A stretch of DNA of 64,000 bases from Siphonodentalium dalli (taxonomy: Eukaryota > Mollusca > Scaphopoda > Gadilida > Siphonodentaliidae), in assembly GCA_032622095.1 (NCBI GenBank), contig CP136063.1, positions 25,298,987 through 25,362,986 of the forward strand. The letters are read 5' to 3'. The position numbers and the translations under genes were made by a program. How positions within the stretch are numbered: position 1 is the stretch's first letter; each line of letters begins with the position of its first letter. Of the stretch, positions 21,863-32,596 are shown in pieces. The notes beneath the pieces were generated by a model. The model worked only from the letters and a program-made list of their open reading frames with translations, ran no database searches and was not told where the DNA came from.

Positions 21863-22131
21863 GGAACAGTTGATTATAAGATCGATGTTACAACCACAGA
21901 TATTGAAGCTTTGAGAAACGAATGCCAGAAACAGTTGATTATAAAATCGATGTTACAACCACAGATACTGAAGCTTTGAGAAACGAATGCCAGGCTCAAT
22001 TGTCAGTTAGTGATTTATCAATAAATTATTTGCAGTCAAAAATAATGGATACATGGCAGGTTTTTAATAATATACATTTTAAAAGATCCATTTGGAAACG
22101 ATCAATCATATCTCATAGATCTGTGGTATAA
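21863..22131 (+). pseudogene. Exon-like region with 65-bp tandem duplication
   Basis: TTTTTATTACAG near 21852-21863 is an acceptor. The frame after it (TVDYKIDVTTTD, then EALRNECQ) is repeated in tandem at a 65-bp offset (21865 and 21930). As 65 is not a multiple of three, the duplication shifts the frame, and one copy or the exon must be dead. The second copy continues to a stop near 22131. The family was not recognised. Confidence 0.35.
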
Positions 22132-22569
22132 TTACGGTATTCCCACGACGTCGACAAATTGAACCCCGTGTGTTGGGTCACGTGGGTCTTTACCCGGATG
22201 ACGGACCTCTTGGGAAAAATAACGAGACTCAGACGAGACCAGACAAAACCAGAAGTGTGCTGCAAAATCAGACAGACAGCAGCCGGCCGCTAGTAATGGT
22301 ATTGGAGTCATAACACAAGGTGAGTGAACCTGAATTGCATTCACAACCTTGCGGTAGGAAAATATCGTGGAGAGACACGAAATCTCAATATTGGCACTGC
22401 TTGCCTTCTCCAACGTATCGTCGGGAAATTCCACTTTGATTTGTGTTTCAAATTGGCCGCCATTTTCGGCGAATGTACAACGTGGTTTGTGTGTGATTGA
22501 TAATCGATCTTTATCGATTATTCTCGGGTCGCATCCGACCCGATTGATTGCACATTATTAAATATACTG
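22132..22569. other. Unassigned sequence
   Basis: No recognised domain or repeat. TATCGATTATTCTCGGGTCG near 22515 resembles TATCGATATTCTCGGGTCG at 9251 beside the first SGNH element, a possible trace of the same family. Confidence 0.3.
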
Positions 22570-22860
22570 TAGGCAGCGAGTTGGGGAGCTGGAGAGGGCC
22601 TTCGGAGTCAGCCACGCTAAGGCCACCAAATTTGATGTTTACGGGAGGGTGCTGACCCACCCAGTGAATATAACTCTCCTTTTTCATTGGAGAGTGCTTC
22701 GCTGGGTGGCAGCATGGTTGTGGCGGGCCGGTTTCTTAGCCGATGGGGATCCGCGGGCATCAACGCCCCGGGCCCCACAGGTCGGGAAACCCGATTCAGC
22801 TCTGCCATCTCCCCGCGGTGTCGCGGGTGCAAACATTAAAACCACCGTACATATGAATGT
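22570..22860 (+). other. GC-rich coding-like fragment, unidentified
   Basis: A GC-rich island in AT-rich DNA with an open frame reading ELERAFGVSHAKATKFDVYG. Its base composition matches the recombinase part of the first SGNH element rather than its neighbours. It might be a fragment of a mobile-element gag-like ORF. No motif confirms that. Confidence 0.25.
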
Positions 22861-23245
22861 GATGCTACCGATCATAACTATGCGGAAAGTAAACAAAGTT
22901 TGCAGTATATGAATGAACCTCCTTCGGATGCCGAACCTGATGTGGATGAACCTCCCACAACTAGTATTCCTACGCTTGACTGATCTATGAGGCGATCGCG
23001 TAAGAGAACACGCCAGCCAGTCGAATGGAAACGCAACATTCGGAAGTGACGGCGAAAGTGTGTCTTAAAACATATGTGAAAACTAAGAAAGATTTCCAAG
23101 ATAAATGCAAATTCAAATAACGTGTCACCTCACACTCTTGTCTATACCGATCTATACGTTCCGCTATACTAAATCTATTTTCAATCAATTTCTTCCCATT
23201 ATTCCATTAGAAAAACAATCTCATTTTGATATATCTATCGATCCA
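22861..23245. other. Unassigned sequence
   Basis: No coding, RNA or repeat signal was recognised. Confidence 0.35.
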
Positions 23246-23338
23246 GCCCACACTGTGAGTAGCTGAGTAACATATATACCAACAACGATCTTGTATGAAC
23301 ACAACTACCTGTTATGTTATCATTCTCACAGTGTGGGC
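23246..23338. repeat. 93-bp element with 14-bp inverted ends
   Basis: GCCCACACTGTGAG at 23246-23259 is exactly inverted at 23325-23338. No clear target duplication. It could be a very short MITE or a structured site. Confidence 0.45.
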
Positions 23339-23989
23339 CTATTCACACGTAATCGAAAACGACCCCAATAAGCTTTATGTCGGATCCCCTCCATAAACCT
23401 ATATTCATGACTTATATCTTTTTTTGTTACATCCACTGTATTTGAATTTTATGGAATAAATACATATCAGGGGAAAAAAAGGCATTTTATGCGAGTACCA
23501 CAGAGCGAACAATTAAAATGCGTTGCCATGCGAGGCAAACAACAACTCAACGGGAAAAGTTTTCTATCACGTATAACTTTATTGTTAATGAGACCAAAAT
23601 CCGTGTCTGTAAAGAATATTACCTGACAACACTTGATATCAGTCAGCGCCGTGTCAGCTATTTTCATGAAAATTAAAATGGTTTCTCGGAAAATCACGAG
23701 AAACACGTAAAGAGGCGCATACCCATAATCTCTCGAGATCGTGTGAAGGAGCATATTGATTAATTTCCAAAAGTCCCATCCCATTATTGCTGATCATCTA
23801 CTGAACGTGAATACATGGAAGCGGGGTTGAATCTATCCAAGATGTATTTTCTTGGTGTGGCGAAAAGAACTATTCCACCAAGAAAGAACATCTGTATCGC
23901 AATATATTCTATACCGAATACAATATCGGATTTCATGTCCCTAAAAAGGACAAGTGCGATCATTGTGAAGAATATAAAGTTTTACAAAC

Positions 23990-24460
23990 AGCACATGGGA
24001 CACAAGAACAGATGTAATGCCAGTTACACAAGGTACAGTAATGCCCTAAATAATTCCAGTGAATGGTTGCTGGTAACACAAGGTACAATAATACCCTAAA
24101 TAATTCCAGTGACTAGGTGCCACACAAGAAAAAATCCGAACAAATTTTGTCACTGGCATTTGACCGAGGTTGAAGCAAAAGCCAGACACATCTGATAAAA
24201 AATGTTATCACTGGCATTATGCAGAGGTTAAAGCATAAAAAGCCAGACACATCAGATTTGAATCAAATATAGGAACTCATCAGAAAAATGTTGTCACTGG
24301 CATTACCCAGAGGTTGAAGCATTAAAAGCAAGACATATCAGATTTGAATCAGGATCTCATCATAAAAATGTTGTCACTGGCATTACCCAGAGGTAATAGA
24401 AGTAAAACCAAGTCACATAATATTTCAATCTGGTGAGGTGAAAATATGGATCTCATCAGC
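23990..24460. repeat. Diverged tandem repeats (TACAGTAATGC remnant and 85-bp units)
   Basis: First, two copies of a block around ACAAGGTACAGTAATGCCCT and AATAATTCCAGTGA (about 24030 and 24079). Then about three units of roughly 85 bp containing TTGTCACTGGCATTACCCAG and AGCCAGACACATCAGATTTG (24140-24420). The first block carries the terminus of the hairpin MITE at 25572. Confidence 0.65.
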
Positions 24461-24461
24461 T

Positions 24462-24715
24462 ACAGTAATGCTCCAAGAGAGCTTTCCAATGAATGGGAAC
24501 AAGCCATATTCCTATCCAAATCCTGAACAGGTGTGCAGTGGGAAAGCATTTCTGGCTAAACAAAATGTGTGTTTTTGTTCTGATGAACTGAAGAGGGATG
24601 CATGGGGATCTGAATACGACAGCATTTTTCAATATCTGGATTCTATCAAAATTTGAGAATGGGAAGGAACTTGTTCAAGTTCGATCTGCCCAAGTAAGCT
24701 GGTTAAAAGAACTAG
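24462..24715 (+). mobile_element. Fragment of a dispersed repeat
   Basis: It starts at TACAGTAATGCTCCAAGAGA, contains CAATGAATGGGAACAAGCCA (also at about 165, 3848, 7880 and, in hairpin form, 25640-25720), and continues into a stretch from GTGGGAAAGCATTTCTGGCT to AAGTAAGC. That stretch recurs at 52110-52285. The open frame across it is not a gene. Confidence 0.5.
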
Positions 24716-25530
24716 CCGACAAATCATATTGAGGCGAGATGCCGACCAATCATATTGAGGCGAGATGCCGACCAATCATATTGAGGCGAATGGGTCCCAA
24801 CATTAGTGATGAACTAGCCGACCTATCATATTGAGGCGAGATGCGTCCCAACATTAGTGATGAACTAGCCGACCTATCATATTGAGGCGAGATGCGTCCC
24901 AACATTAGTGATGAACTAGCCGACCTATCATATTGAGGCGAGATGCGTCCCAACATTAGTGATGAACTAGCCGACCTATCATATTGAGGCGAGATGCGTC
25001 CCAACATTAGTGATGAACTAGCCGACCTATCATATTGAGGCGAGATGCGTCCCAACATTAGTGATGAACTAGCCGACCTATCATATTGAGGCGAGATGCG
25101 TCCCAACATTAGTGATGAACTAGCCGACCTATCATATTGAGGCGAGATGCGTCCCAACATTAGTGATGAACTAGCCAACCTATCATATTGAGGCGAGATG
25201 CGTCCCAACATTAGTGATGAACTAGCCGACCTATCATATTGAGGCGAGATGCGTCCCAACATTAGTGATGAACTAGCCGACCTATCATATTGAGGCGAGA
25301 TGCGTCCCAACATTAGTGATGAACTAGCCGACCTATCATATTGAGGCGAGATGCGTCCCAACATTAGTGATGAACTAGCCGACCTATCATATTGAGGCGA
25401 GATGCGTCCCAACATTAGTGATGAACTAGCCGACCTATCATATTGAGGCGAGATGCGTCCCAACATTAGTGATGAACTAGCCGACCTATCATATTGAGGC
25501 GAGATGCGTCCCAACATTAGTGATGAAAAG
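24716..25530. repeat. 51-bp minisatellite (about 15 copies)
   Basis: The unit contains GACCTATCATATTGAGGCGA, then GATGCGTCCCAACATTAGTG and ATGAACTAGCC. Copies are nearly identical (one has CAACC for CGACC); the first are truncated variants. Because 51 is divisible by three, the minus strand is open for 255 codons of a 17-residue repeat. That is a consequence of the period and not good evidence of a protein. Confidence 0.95.
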
Positions 25531-25571
25531 GATATCAGTGTTCACAAATTAGCAAAATACTGAAGCTAACA

Positions 25572-25778
25572 TACAGTAATGCCCTAAGTAATCTACCTCT
25601 TAACCAAAGCAGAATTATGGTTAACTTTTCAGGATTTAGTCAGAAATATGGCTTGTTGCCATTCTCTCGGCGAGAGATTTCAGATGAATGGCAAAAAGCC
25701 ATATTAACGAATAAGTCCTGAAAGGTTACCCATAATTCTGCTTTGGTTAAGAGGTCGATTACTTAGAGCATTACTGTA
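25572..25778. mobile_element. Hairpin MITE, ends TACAGTAATGC, TA flanks
   Basis: The whole 207 bp is an imperfect palindrome of two arms of about 98 bp around TCTCGGCGAGA. Ends read TA-CAGTAATGC and GCATTACTG-TA, consistent with a TA target duplication and CAGT ends of Tc1/mariner-type MITEs. The arm contains ATGAATGGCAAAAAGCCATA, found as single arms elsewhere in this window. No transposase. Confidence 0.75.
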
Positions 25779-26310
25779 ACATCTATCAATGGTAGATTGT
25801 AAATCATATTGCAGGTTCTGCCAAATGGGTAGTATCTACACATCATCTTATGCACAAAAATTAAAATGGGACAATTCCTTGAAATTGAAGAATGGGAAGA
25901 TCGTCATATTGAAATATATATATGCTGTTCATCTGTAATGTACATGTGATACAGTACTTCTACAGCCTGTCGATGTGAGAAAGAAATTTTCTTATTTGGC
26001 AGCGAATTGGTGCGTTCACATAGCACAAAGGGTGGACAGACTTCAATATAGTGAAGCTAACATAACATCAGATAGGTGGATCAATATCGTCGGTGACGTT
26101 CAACGAGAAGAGGAAGGAAGGGGCCATGGCCCCTTGTTTATTTGCCCAAATGACATTAAGGGGCCAGGATATTGTTGTCCAAAGACTTTTAAAAAATGGC
26201 CCTGTATTTATGTGTCCATAGAGTTTAATTCAATTCAATTCATTGAACGGAAGAATTGTTGCATTAGATATTATCTTTCAATATTTTTCAGAATTGTAGT
26301 GCTACTGATA
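25779..26310. other. Unassigned sequence
   Basis: No recognised domain. A TTTTTCAG acceptor-like site near 26292 precedes the SGNH relic. Confidence 0.35.
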
Positions 26311-26600
26311 ACACAACGAAATGATAATAGTGATGTGCTTCTACTTGGAACATCGAATATAAAACACATCGAGGCTGATGGAACATCCGTGAAAGAATTT
26401 AACATTTTCACAGCAAGGAAGCAGTTAATTTCTTAGATAAAACTGAAACGGAGACACCACCCAAAGTTGTTGTGCTACATGTGTTGACAAATGCAAGACC
26501 ATCAACTGGTTGAAAATAAGATGGATACAGGTCAAGAAGAATTATCCTGATAGTATATTCGTAAATTATGGATTTGACTTAAACATTGTTTAAAGAAATA
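26300..26600 (+). pseudogene. Degenerate SGNH-like relic
   Basis: The frame reads DVLLLGTSNIKHIEADG, matching SGNH block I (LLxGxSxxKHI) but without the usual GDS. After stops, VVVLHVLTNARPSTG resembles block III (LHxGTND) with the Asp lost. A third stretch NYPDSIFVNYGFDL follows the spacing seen in such proteins. It is unrelated at the DNA level to the 0.9-kb and 59-kb SGNH copies and looks like an older element or gene fragment. In-frame stops show it is dead. Confidence 0.5.
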
Positions 26601-28909
26601 TAGGTGACAGCAGGCCCCACGCTAGGAGTCGACTCGGGCGAAGGTGAAAACGACGTCGCCTTCCAAATTTGACAAAACTATCTTAGGAAGGATTTACGGT
26701 AATTTTACCGGTGAAAATTTGTCTCGTATTGCAAAAAAATATATATATATATAGTCTCAACTGTTCCAACGAGGCATTTTATTTATCAATTATACATGGT
26801 GTACCCTATCCACATATTCTAATCAAATTGGGTGTTTTTGGAAATGGCAAATTGCGCTGAGCAACGAAGTTTATGATGAGCTACTGTTTCGTTTTAAGGA
26901 GACTGGAATTTAGACATTACTTTGTTCCGTCGGATCATTTTGTAACCGCAAATTGTATAGCCATACATGGTCATCACCGCTCCCCCAGTAGCCAATGTGG
27001 ACAAATAATACTGTCTTTGAATTTAAACTAAAACATATCTATGAATTTTCAATTTTACAAAAGTAGTTTGTGTCGGACTCCGTTTCCAAATCCAACTTTT
27101 TTACTTTTTGGAATTGCACATTTTTATTTATATGTTTACAAACAAGAACACATGCTTGCTTACTATTAAACACAGACGTTTGAATGTGCATTGGAAGTAA
27201 TTAATTTAATGTTCTCAGTTAAATCAAAGATCTACATAATAAACTATTACTATCCAAACTCATTTAAAAGGATTAATTTGTGTCAAAACTATGTGTTAAT
27301 TGCAACTTACAATTGTTGTCAATCTATCGCTCGGGCCACGTGCTCGTATATACGTCTGTCAACGGTTGCAAATTAATTGCATGTAGGCCTACTTTGTTAC
27401 AATGCAGTTATTTAAATAACCTGCTGTTATATATTATAAGCTCAACTGGTCTCTGTTAAGAACACATTACTAGTAATCACTACATATTGTGACACAGCTA
27501 TTGTGGCATCTTTTTGACGCTATCTGTCGCCGGTGAATTTCACCGGCGTCAGATCAGAGGTCAAGGCCGAAGCTTAATTTCCCGCCTCACTTTGACAAGA
27601 CCATGAAACAAGACAGACACACACGAAACGTATACTGGGAGAATAAAGAAGATTGCCTGCAGGCTTAAAGAAAACTACACACCAAATAGTGTAAGTATAT
27701 CTGGCTATTTGCGGGGCAAGTGTTGTAGCCGAGGAACTACACTATCAAACTCGTCAAGTTTATTGCTTTAATCGGATTATCATCAGACATAAATGATGGC
27801 ACACAGTCGTGATGTTGGTATTCAACAATAAACTCTTTAGAAACAAAATTAAAAGCTTTTACACCTCCTTAATTAGTCCTTATTGTTTATTTTAACGGAC
27901 ACCCACAATACAGCAGCTGCCAAAAGCCATTTCCAAAAAATTTATAATAATAATCCAGTCTCAGATATTAAAAGTTATGAAGTCAACAATTAAATTATCA
28001 GTTCAAATTAAATATTGTTTAAACCAACAATTAATTTCTTCAGATAAAGTCAACAGTTTAAAAAGTTATTAATTATTAAAGTTATCAATTTAGTTAAAAT
28101 TTCAGATTATCGTGAAGTCTCCCTAAATTTCCTGGAGGAAGACTTCAAGTCTCCCTGTTCTGAACCTCTAGCCTGAGGCCTGGGTGACAGACTCGCGAAG
28201 AAATGCCCCAGCACCATCAAACAGCCATATTTAAAAAAAAATTTGTATCTGTATTTCACAGAGACAAGTATTGTTTGGGCGTATGACTCTTTGAAGACCG
28301 TCTCTGAGACATTCGCAAGTACATGGCAAGTTACACAGGTTTGAGTGACCATCAGATACAGTGGGTCCTGAATCATCTTGGACATACTATGGATGTCCAT
28401 AAGATTTATTACAGGTACATCTTTGCTTTTCTTGAATTCAGTTACTGTTAATCGCATAGCCTCCATTTTATAAAAATTTTTAGTAGATAAAGAACAAATT
28501 TAATTAAGCGGAATTTGACATGAACTTAAATTTAAAATATACGTGAATTATTGTTAAATATTGATGTGAATTAATCGGAGAACCTATGATAAACACACTT
28601 TCATTATTGTTGTCGGGAGAAAATCGTTATCTTGTGCAACATCGTGGGTTATAAAGATTTAATACATGCATGGATGTCTCTTTTTGAACTCGGCTCCACC
28701 TCGGGGGCTCACAATTGACACCCAAGTATGAAATTTTCATGTACCCCTGATGTTGCCGAAGATCACTATAATAATATCACATATACACAATAGATTATAA
28801 AGCATTCGCCAACATCTCGGTCCAAATGGAAATTGTACAGCTTCTTGGTTTTGAAAGAGAGGTGTCCACAATATAATAGTATACCATCGATTGTCATAAA
28901 AACGTGCAT
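26601..28909. other. Unassigned AT-rich sequence
   Basis: About 2.3 kb with no recognised gene. It holds an (AT)n run near 26740 and a perfect 21-bp palindrome CGCCGGTGAA-T-TTCACCGGCG at 27528-27548. A shorter related TTTTACCGGTGAAAA lies near 26705. The two ACCGGTGAA sites about 830 bp apart may mark an old element, but no full ends were found. Confidence 0.4.
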
Positions 28910-29121
28910 TTAAGTATTCCATCTATTTTATTGCAGATCATGATCAGAGTTAAATTCATTAGTCCGATAACGGAACATCTCAACAACAGAGGGGGAACAT
29001 ATCTAAGTTCTTTTGTGGTAACGAATGCCACAATAAAGCGCATAACGTTCGACCCATTGCCAGAGCCCGTGGAAAATGGGCCGATTGGAATTGGCAAAGT
29101 GGCAACAATCGATAACCAATG
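28904..29121 (+). CDS. Exon-like frame, unidentified
   Basis: CTATTTTATTGCAG (about 28923-28936) is a strong acceptor. The frame then reads IRVKFISPITEHLNNRGGTY, continues through FVVTNATIKRITFDPLPEP and stops at 29119-29121. It looks coding, with beta-rich, globular composition. The family was not recognised. A dispersed repeat begins immediately after the stop. Confidence 0.3.
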
Positions 29122-29185
29122 ACCTGATACAATGCTTTACAAACAAAGGGGCATCGGTAAGTTAGATAAGTTAGTAAATTCCGCT
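29110..29185 (+). repeat. Single copy of the 70-bp ATAACCAATGACCTGATACA repeat
   Basis: The sequence GATAACCAATGACCTGATAC to GCATCGGTAAGTTAGATA also occurs in tandem at 44015-44126 and 45494-45637. It is a dispersed repeat that forms short arrays elsewhere. Confidence 0.8.
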
Positions 29186-29514
29186 TTATTGCATAGTGTC
29201 GGTGCATGGCCTTTCCCATGCATATAACCGAATATGCATAAAGCCGAAATCACCCCATCACCCCATTTGAGGGTCTTAAGATTGTTTAGTTTGTACGGTA
29301 CGTAGTACCACGAAATGGCGAAATCATTAGATTGCTGTATCATATTTTCATCTCATACCTTGTTGTAAATTACTATTATGTCAATAAACTGATTCATTAA
29401 CATCTTTATTTGTTGTTACATGTATAAAATGATTACATTAATCATTATCACACACAAAAAAACATTAAGAAAAAAAACCATTTTGTGAACATGTTGTTTT
29501 TAATTTCCCATCCC
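29186..29514. other. Unassigned sequence
   Basis: No gene or repeat recognised. Confidence 0.35.
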
Positions 29515-29519
29515 ATAAT

Positions 29520-29650
29520 TTTATAGATAAATATGTATGGGAGGCCAGACCAAACACATTCGTTGTTATTTCCATTACAGAATGGATATGTATGGGAGGC
29601 CAGACCAAACACATTCCTTGTTATTTCCATTACAGAATGGATATGTATTG
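29520..29650. repeat. 55-bp tandem duplication
   Basis: ATATGTATGGGAGGCCAGAC and the following sequence to TTCCATTACAGAATGG occur at 29531 and 29586, with the start of a third copy. Confidence 0.85.
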
Positions 29651-29789
29651 AGTACGCAATTGTGGTTAATACTTTATTTTAATTTAAACGAACATGATAA
29701 AAACAGCAAAAACAACAATTACAACAACAACATCAATAAATCACATTTACAGAATCTGCGTCTTTGTATTGTATTGTATTTATTTCAGG

Positions 29790-31673
29790 CAAGATATGCC
29801 GGTTCGTTGTCGCTTTCGATGGGGGTTGCATTTAGACTCAAATAGTCGGATGATCTCATCTTTCTTCGGTTGGATACGTGAGACCTGGGACTGAGAACGG
29901 TATCCAGCTAACTGGGACCTTGGCTAACTGGGACCTTGGCTAACTGGGACCTCAAGTCAGGCTAACTGGGACCTTGGCTAACTGGGACCTTGGCTAACTG
30001 GGACCTTCAGATATATTATTAATTATTTCATTAAAATCAATTTTTATTAAGTCATGAGATGAAAATACTTGAAAGGTTTTTGAGAAATTTGATATGTGTT
30101 CCCAAGTGATATATATTGCACTGGTGATTACAGGTGTTTTTCCTCCGATATATGACCTCAATGCATATTGTCAAAAATCGTTCAGGAAAGGACATTTTTT
30201 TAAACAATGATAAATCAATTTTTTTTACATTACTAGTGTGTTACATACTAAACTTTCTGTTAGTTATGTCTGTCATGCCATCTAATGCCATTATTAAAAT
30301 TTACTTTCCTTGTTAAGGTGGCTGGTAATGAGAAAATTTCAGAAAAAGCCATGTTCAGGAAAGGACATTTTTTAACGGAATTTTTGTCATCACTAATCAA
30401 AGAACTAAAAAAATCACTAATTTTTAATCACAGAAATAATAGCACATCTATATTATATATCATATCCTTATTGTTGAAAATACACCATATGTGACATATT
30501 TAATGGTGTTTTCTTCAATACTGGCTGTAGTTGATTTGATTTTGGTGTTTTTTTTTATTTTTTTAACGGAATGTCTCCAAAATAACAAAAATTGACATAA
30601 AATTACATATTTTTGACATTTTTACATGAAATTTTCACTAATAAGAACAGAATGTCTTAGATTATAATTACTGTATGAAACTTGTTTCCTTTGTACTATA
30701 TATTTTCTTATAATCACCTTATTATTGAGACCATTTCCTGTTTGGCACAGAGAAAATGGCAAAATAATGCACATTTCTGGTCATAAAATTGCAAAAAAAT
30801 AGTCATATTCAGCTGAAATTTACTGCTCCGGTCACATAAATATACCTTTATATGATAAAAAATGAATGGTAAGTTGGTCATACACTGAACATGAATTTAA
30901 GGGAGATATGTGTCCAATTCCTTCATGCTACACTTCCCGTGAAATCACCCCCTATCCCATTATCGTTAGATCTATATATACATGCATGTAGAACATGACA
31001 TGTATGTAAAGCTTGGAATGTCCTGCATATTTATTTTCCTACACTATATACATGAACAAACTGTATTTGACTTATTCTATATACCTGTAAACTATAACCC
31101 TGACCTATTGCATGCCAACTTGAATTTTTAACAAAGTTGGGGGGAGACCCGCAAATCCCCGGCGCCACTTTATTGCATCTTAACTGTGAATGCCCATAAT
31201 AACCATCACTTTATTGACTTTATTAACAATAAATATTCATAGAAATATATAAGATACAAATAAGATACAAATAAGAAATTAAAATAGTGACCTTCAGTTT
31301 TATAGATTGACAATATTTTTTTTTTATTAAGTCAGGTTGAAACAAATCTAAAACATTTTTGAAGCAATAACATACATAAAACAAACAATATTCTATTATC
31401 AATGTTCTATTCTACTAATATATGTAATAAATATAACCAAGGTCCCAGTTAGCCAAAGGTCCCAGTTAGCCAAGGTCCCAGTTGGTCATGGTCCCAGTTA
31501 GCCAAGGTCCCAGTTAGCCCAAGGTCCCAGTTAGCCAAGGTCCCAGTTAGCTGACATTCCTGAGAACCCAGTTTCTTTGCGATTTCTGTCTGTGTGAATT
31601 TTTGCTCTAAAAGCTTAATCACTTCGTACTTGTCAGCTAAGGAAAGGTCGTTGCGTTTTCGTTTTGAAGACAT
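29790..31673 (-). pseudogene. pogo/Tigger-type transposase N-terminus, split by an insertion
   Basis: On the minus strand the frame starts at ATG 31673 and reads KRKRNDLSLADKYEVIKLLE followed by TQTEIAKKLG. This is the helix-turn-helix (CENP-B N-terminal/psq type) of pogo/Tigger transposases. At 31560 it is broken by a 1661-bp element. Beyond that element, from 29898 downward, the same domain resumes with SQVSRIQPKKDEIIRLFESK and CNPHRKRQRTG before degenerating near 29795. The frame across the two pieces is consistent if the insertion and one copy of its 8-bp duplication are removed. The DDE catalytic domain is absent, so the gene was already truncated. Confidence 0.8.
29899..31559. mobile_element. 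Non-autonomous element with tandem CTAACTGGGACC ends, 8-bp duplication
   Basis: CTGAGAAC flanks both sides (29891-29898 and 31560-31567). The ends are inverted: CAGCTAACTGGGACC near 29904 and its complement near 31552, with the outermost six bases imperfect. Inside each end the 16-bp motif CTAACTGGGACCTTGG repeats about six times, in opposite orientations at the two ends. The core (30010-31435) is AT-rich without a transposase; AGGAAAGGACATTTTTT occurs twice in it. An 8-bp duplication fits hAT or P-type elements, but the TIR identifies neither. Confidence 0.85.
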
Positions 31674-31679
31674 GATGAA

Positions 31680-32154
31680 TGATATGCTTTACACTGATAA
31701 CCAATAGCCTTTATACTGAGAAATGTTTTGATAAAACCCGACAATAAATCATAGTGAACCATTGTTACACTAATGAGTTGAAATCATTGTAATGTGATGT
31801 CAACCAGCTGTTCATTGAATGATAAGCCATCACTATGTAAACATGTTTCTATTCATTAAATTATTGTCGGCTCAGAAACAAAGAGATCACTGTGTTGGCC
31901 TTCTTTTTGTGTCGGCGACCTTGACACTTTATTGATAGAATTCGCGGAAGCGTCCTTTCACATTCAATAGGAATTCTAACTGCAAGTGTTTACAATCGTT
32001 TTTATTTTTACACAAAACAAATATACAAGCTTTAATAATTCATATAATTCACACAGAAATAAGGAAACATACAGGAAATGTTTGTGAACAGAAGCATGTT
32101 AGAAGAAATAGAAAAGCACTTTCGGTTTCGGTTTAGTTCACTTCCTTGTTGGGG
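31680..32154. other. Flank of the foldback element
   Basis: No gene was found. About 31950-32125 (CCTTTCACATTC to GAAATAGAAAAGCAC) is homologous, in the same orientation, to 43507-43690 on the far side of the foldback element. The host site was therefore probably a tandem repeat, or part was duplicated around the insertion. Confidence 0.6.
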
Positions 32155-32596
32155 AATTCCCGGGGAGTGACTAAAATGCAGAATGGGACGATGGGACGGG
32201 ACGGTATGGGACGGTATTGGGACGGTATTTGGGACGGCTTGGGACGGCTTGGGACGGTATTGGGACGGTATTAGAAAACCGGCTGTTTATCAATAATACA
32301 GCATGTAGCGGCATCAAAATGGTTATATATAGTCGGCATTAACATTGCGTACATGGAGCAACAATTTAATAGTCTCATTCGCCAACACAAAGCTCATATT
32401 ATCGGCTAAAAACAGACACGACGGAAATAGGCGATTACGGTCAAACGCAGAACGAAAATGTAAACACCAAATCACCCCATACATTCATATTTCCCTGTCC
32501 CACGGTGATATTTTTGCATAAAATGTTAGATTAACATCTTTTCGACATCACTGTAGCATTTTATTGACCATAATCAAGATGAAAACAATTTTTTTC

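Noticed and set aside
24750-25517. 255-codon minus-strand ORF of a 17-residue repeat
   Set aside because: It is the translation of a 51-bp minisatellite. The period is divisible by three, so the frame cannot close, and there is no start context, signal peptide or flanking coding sequence.
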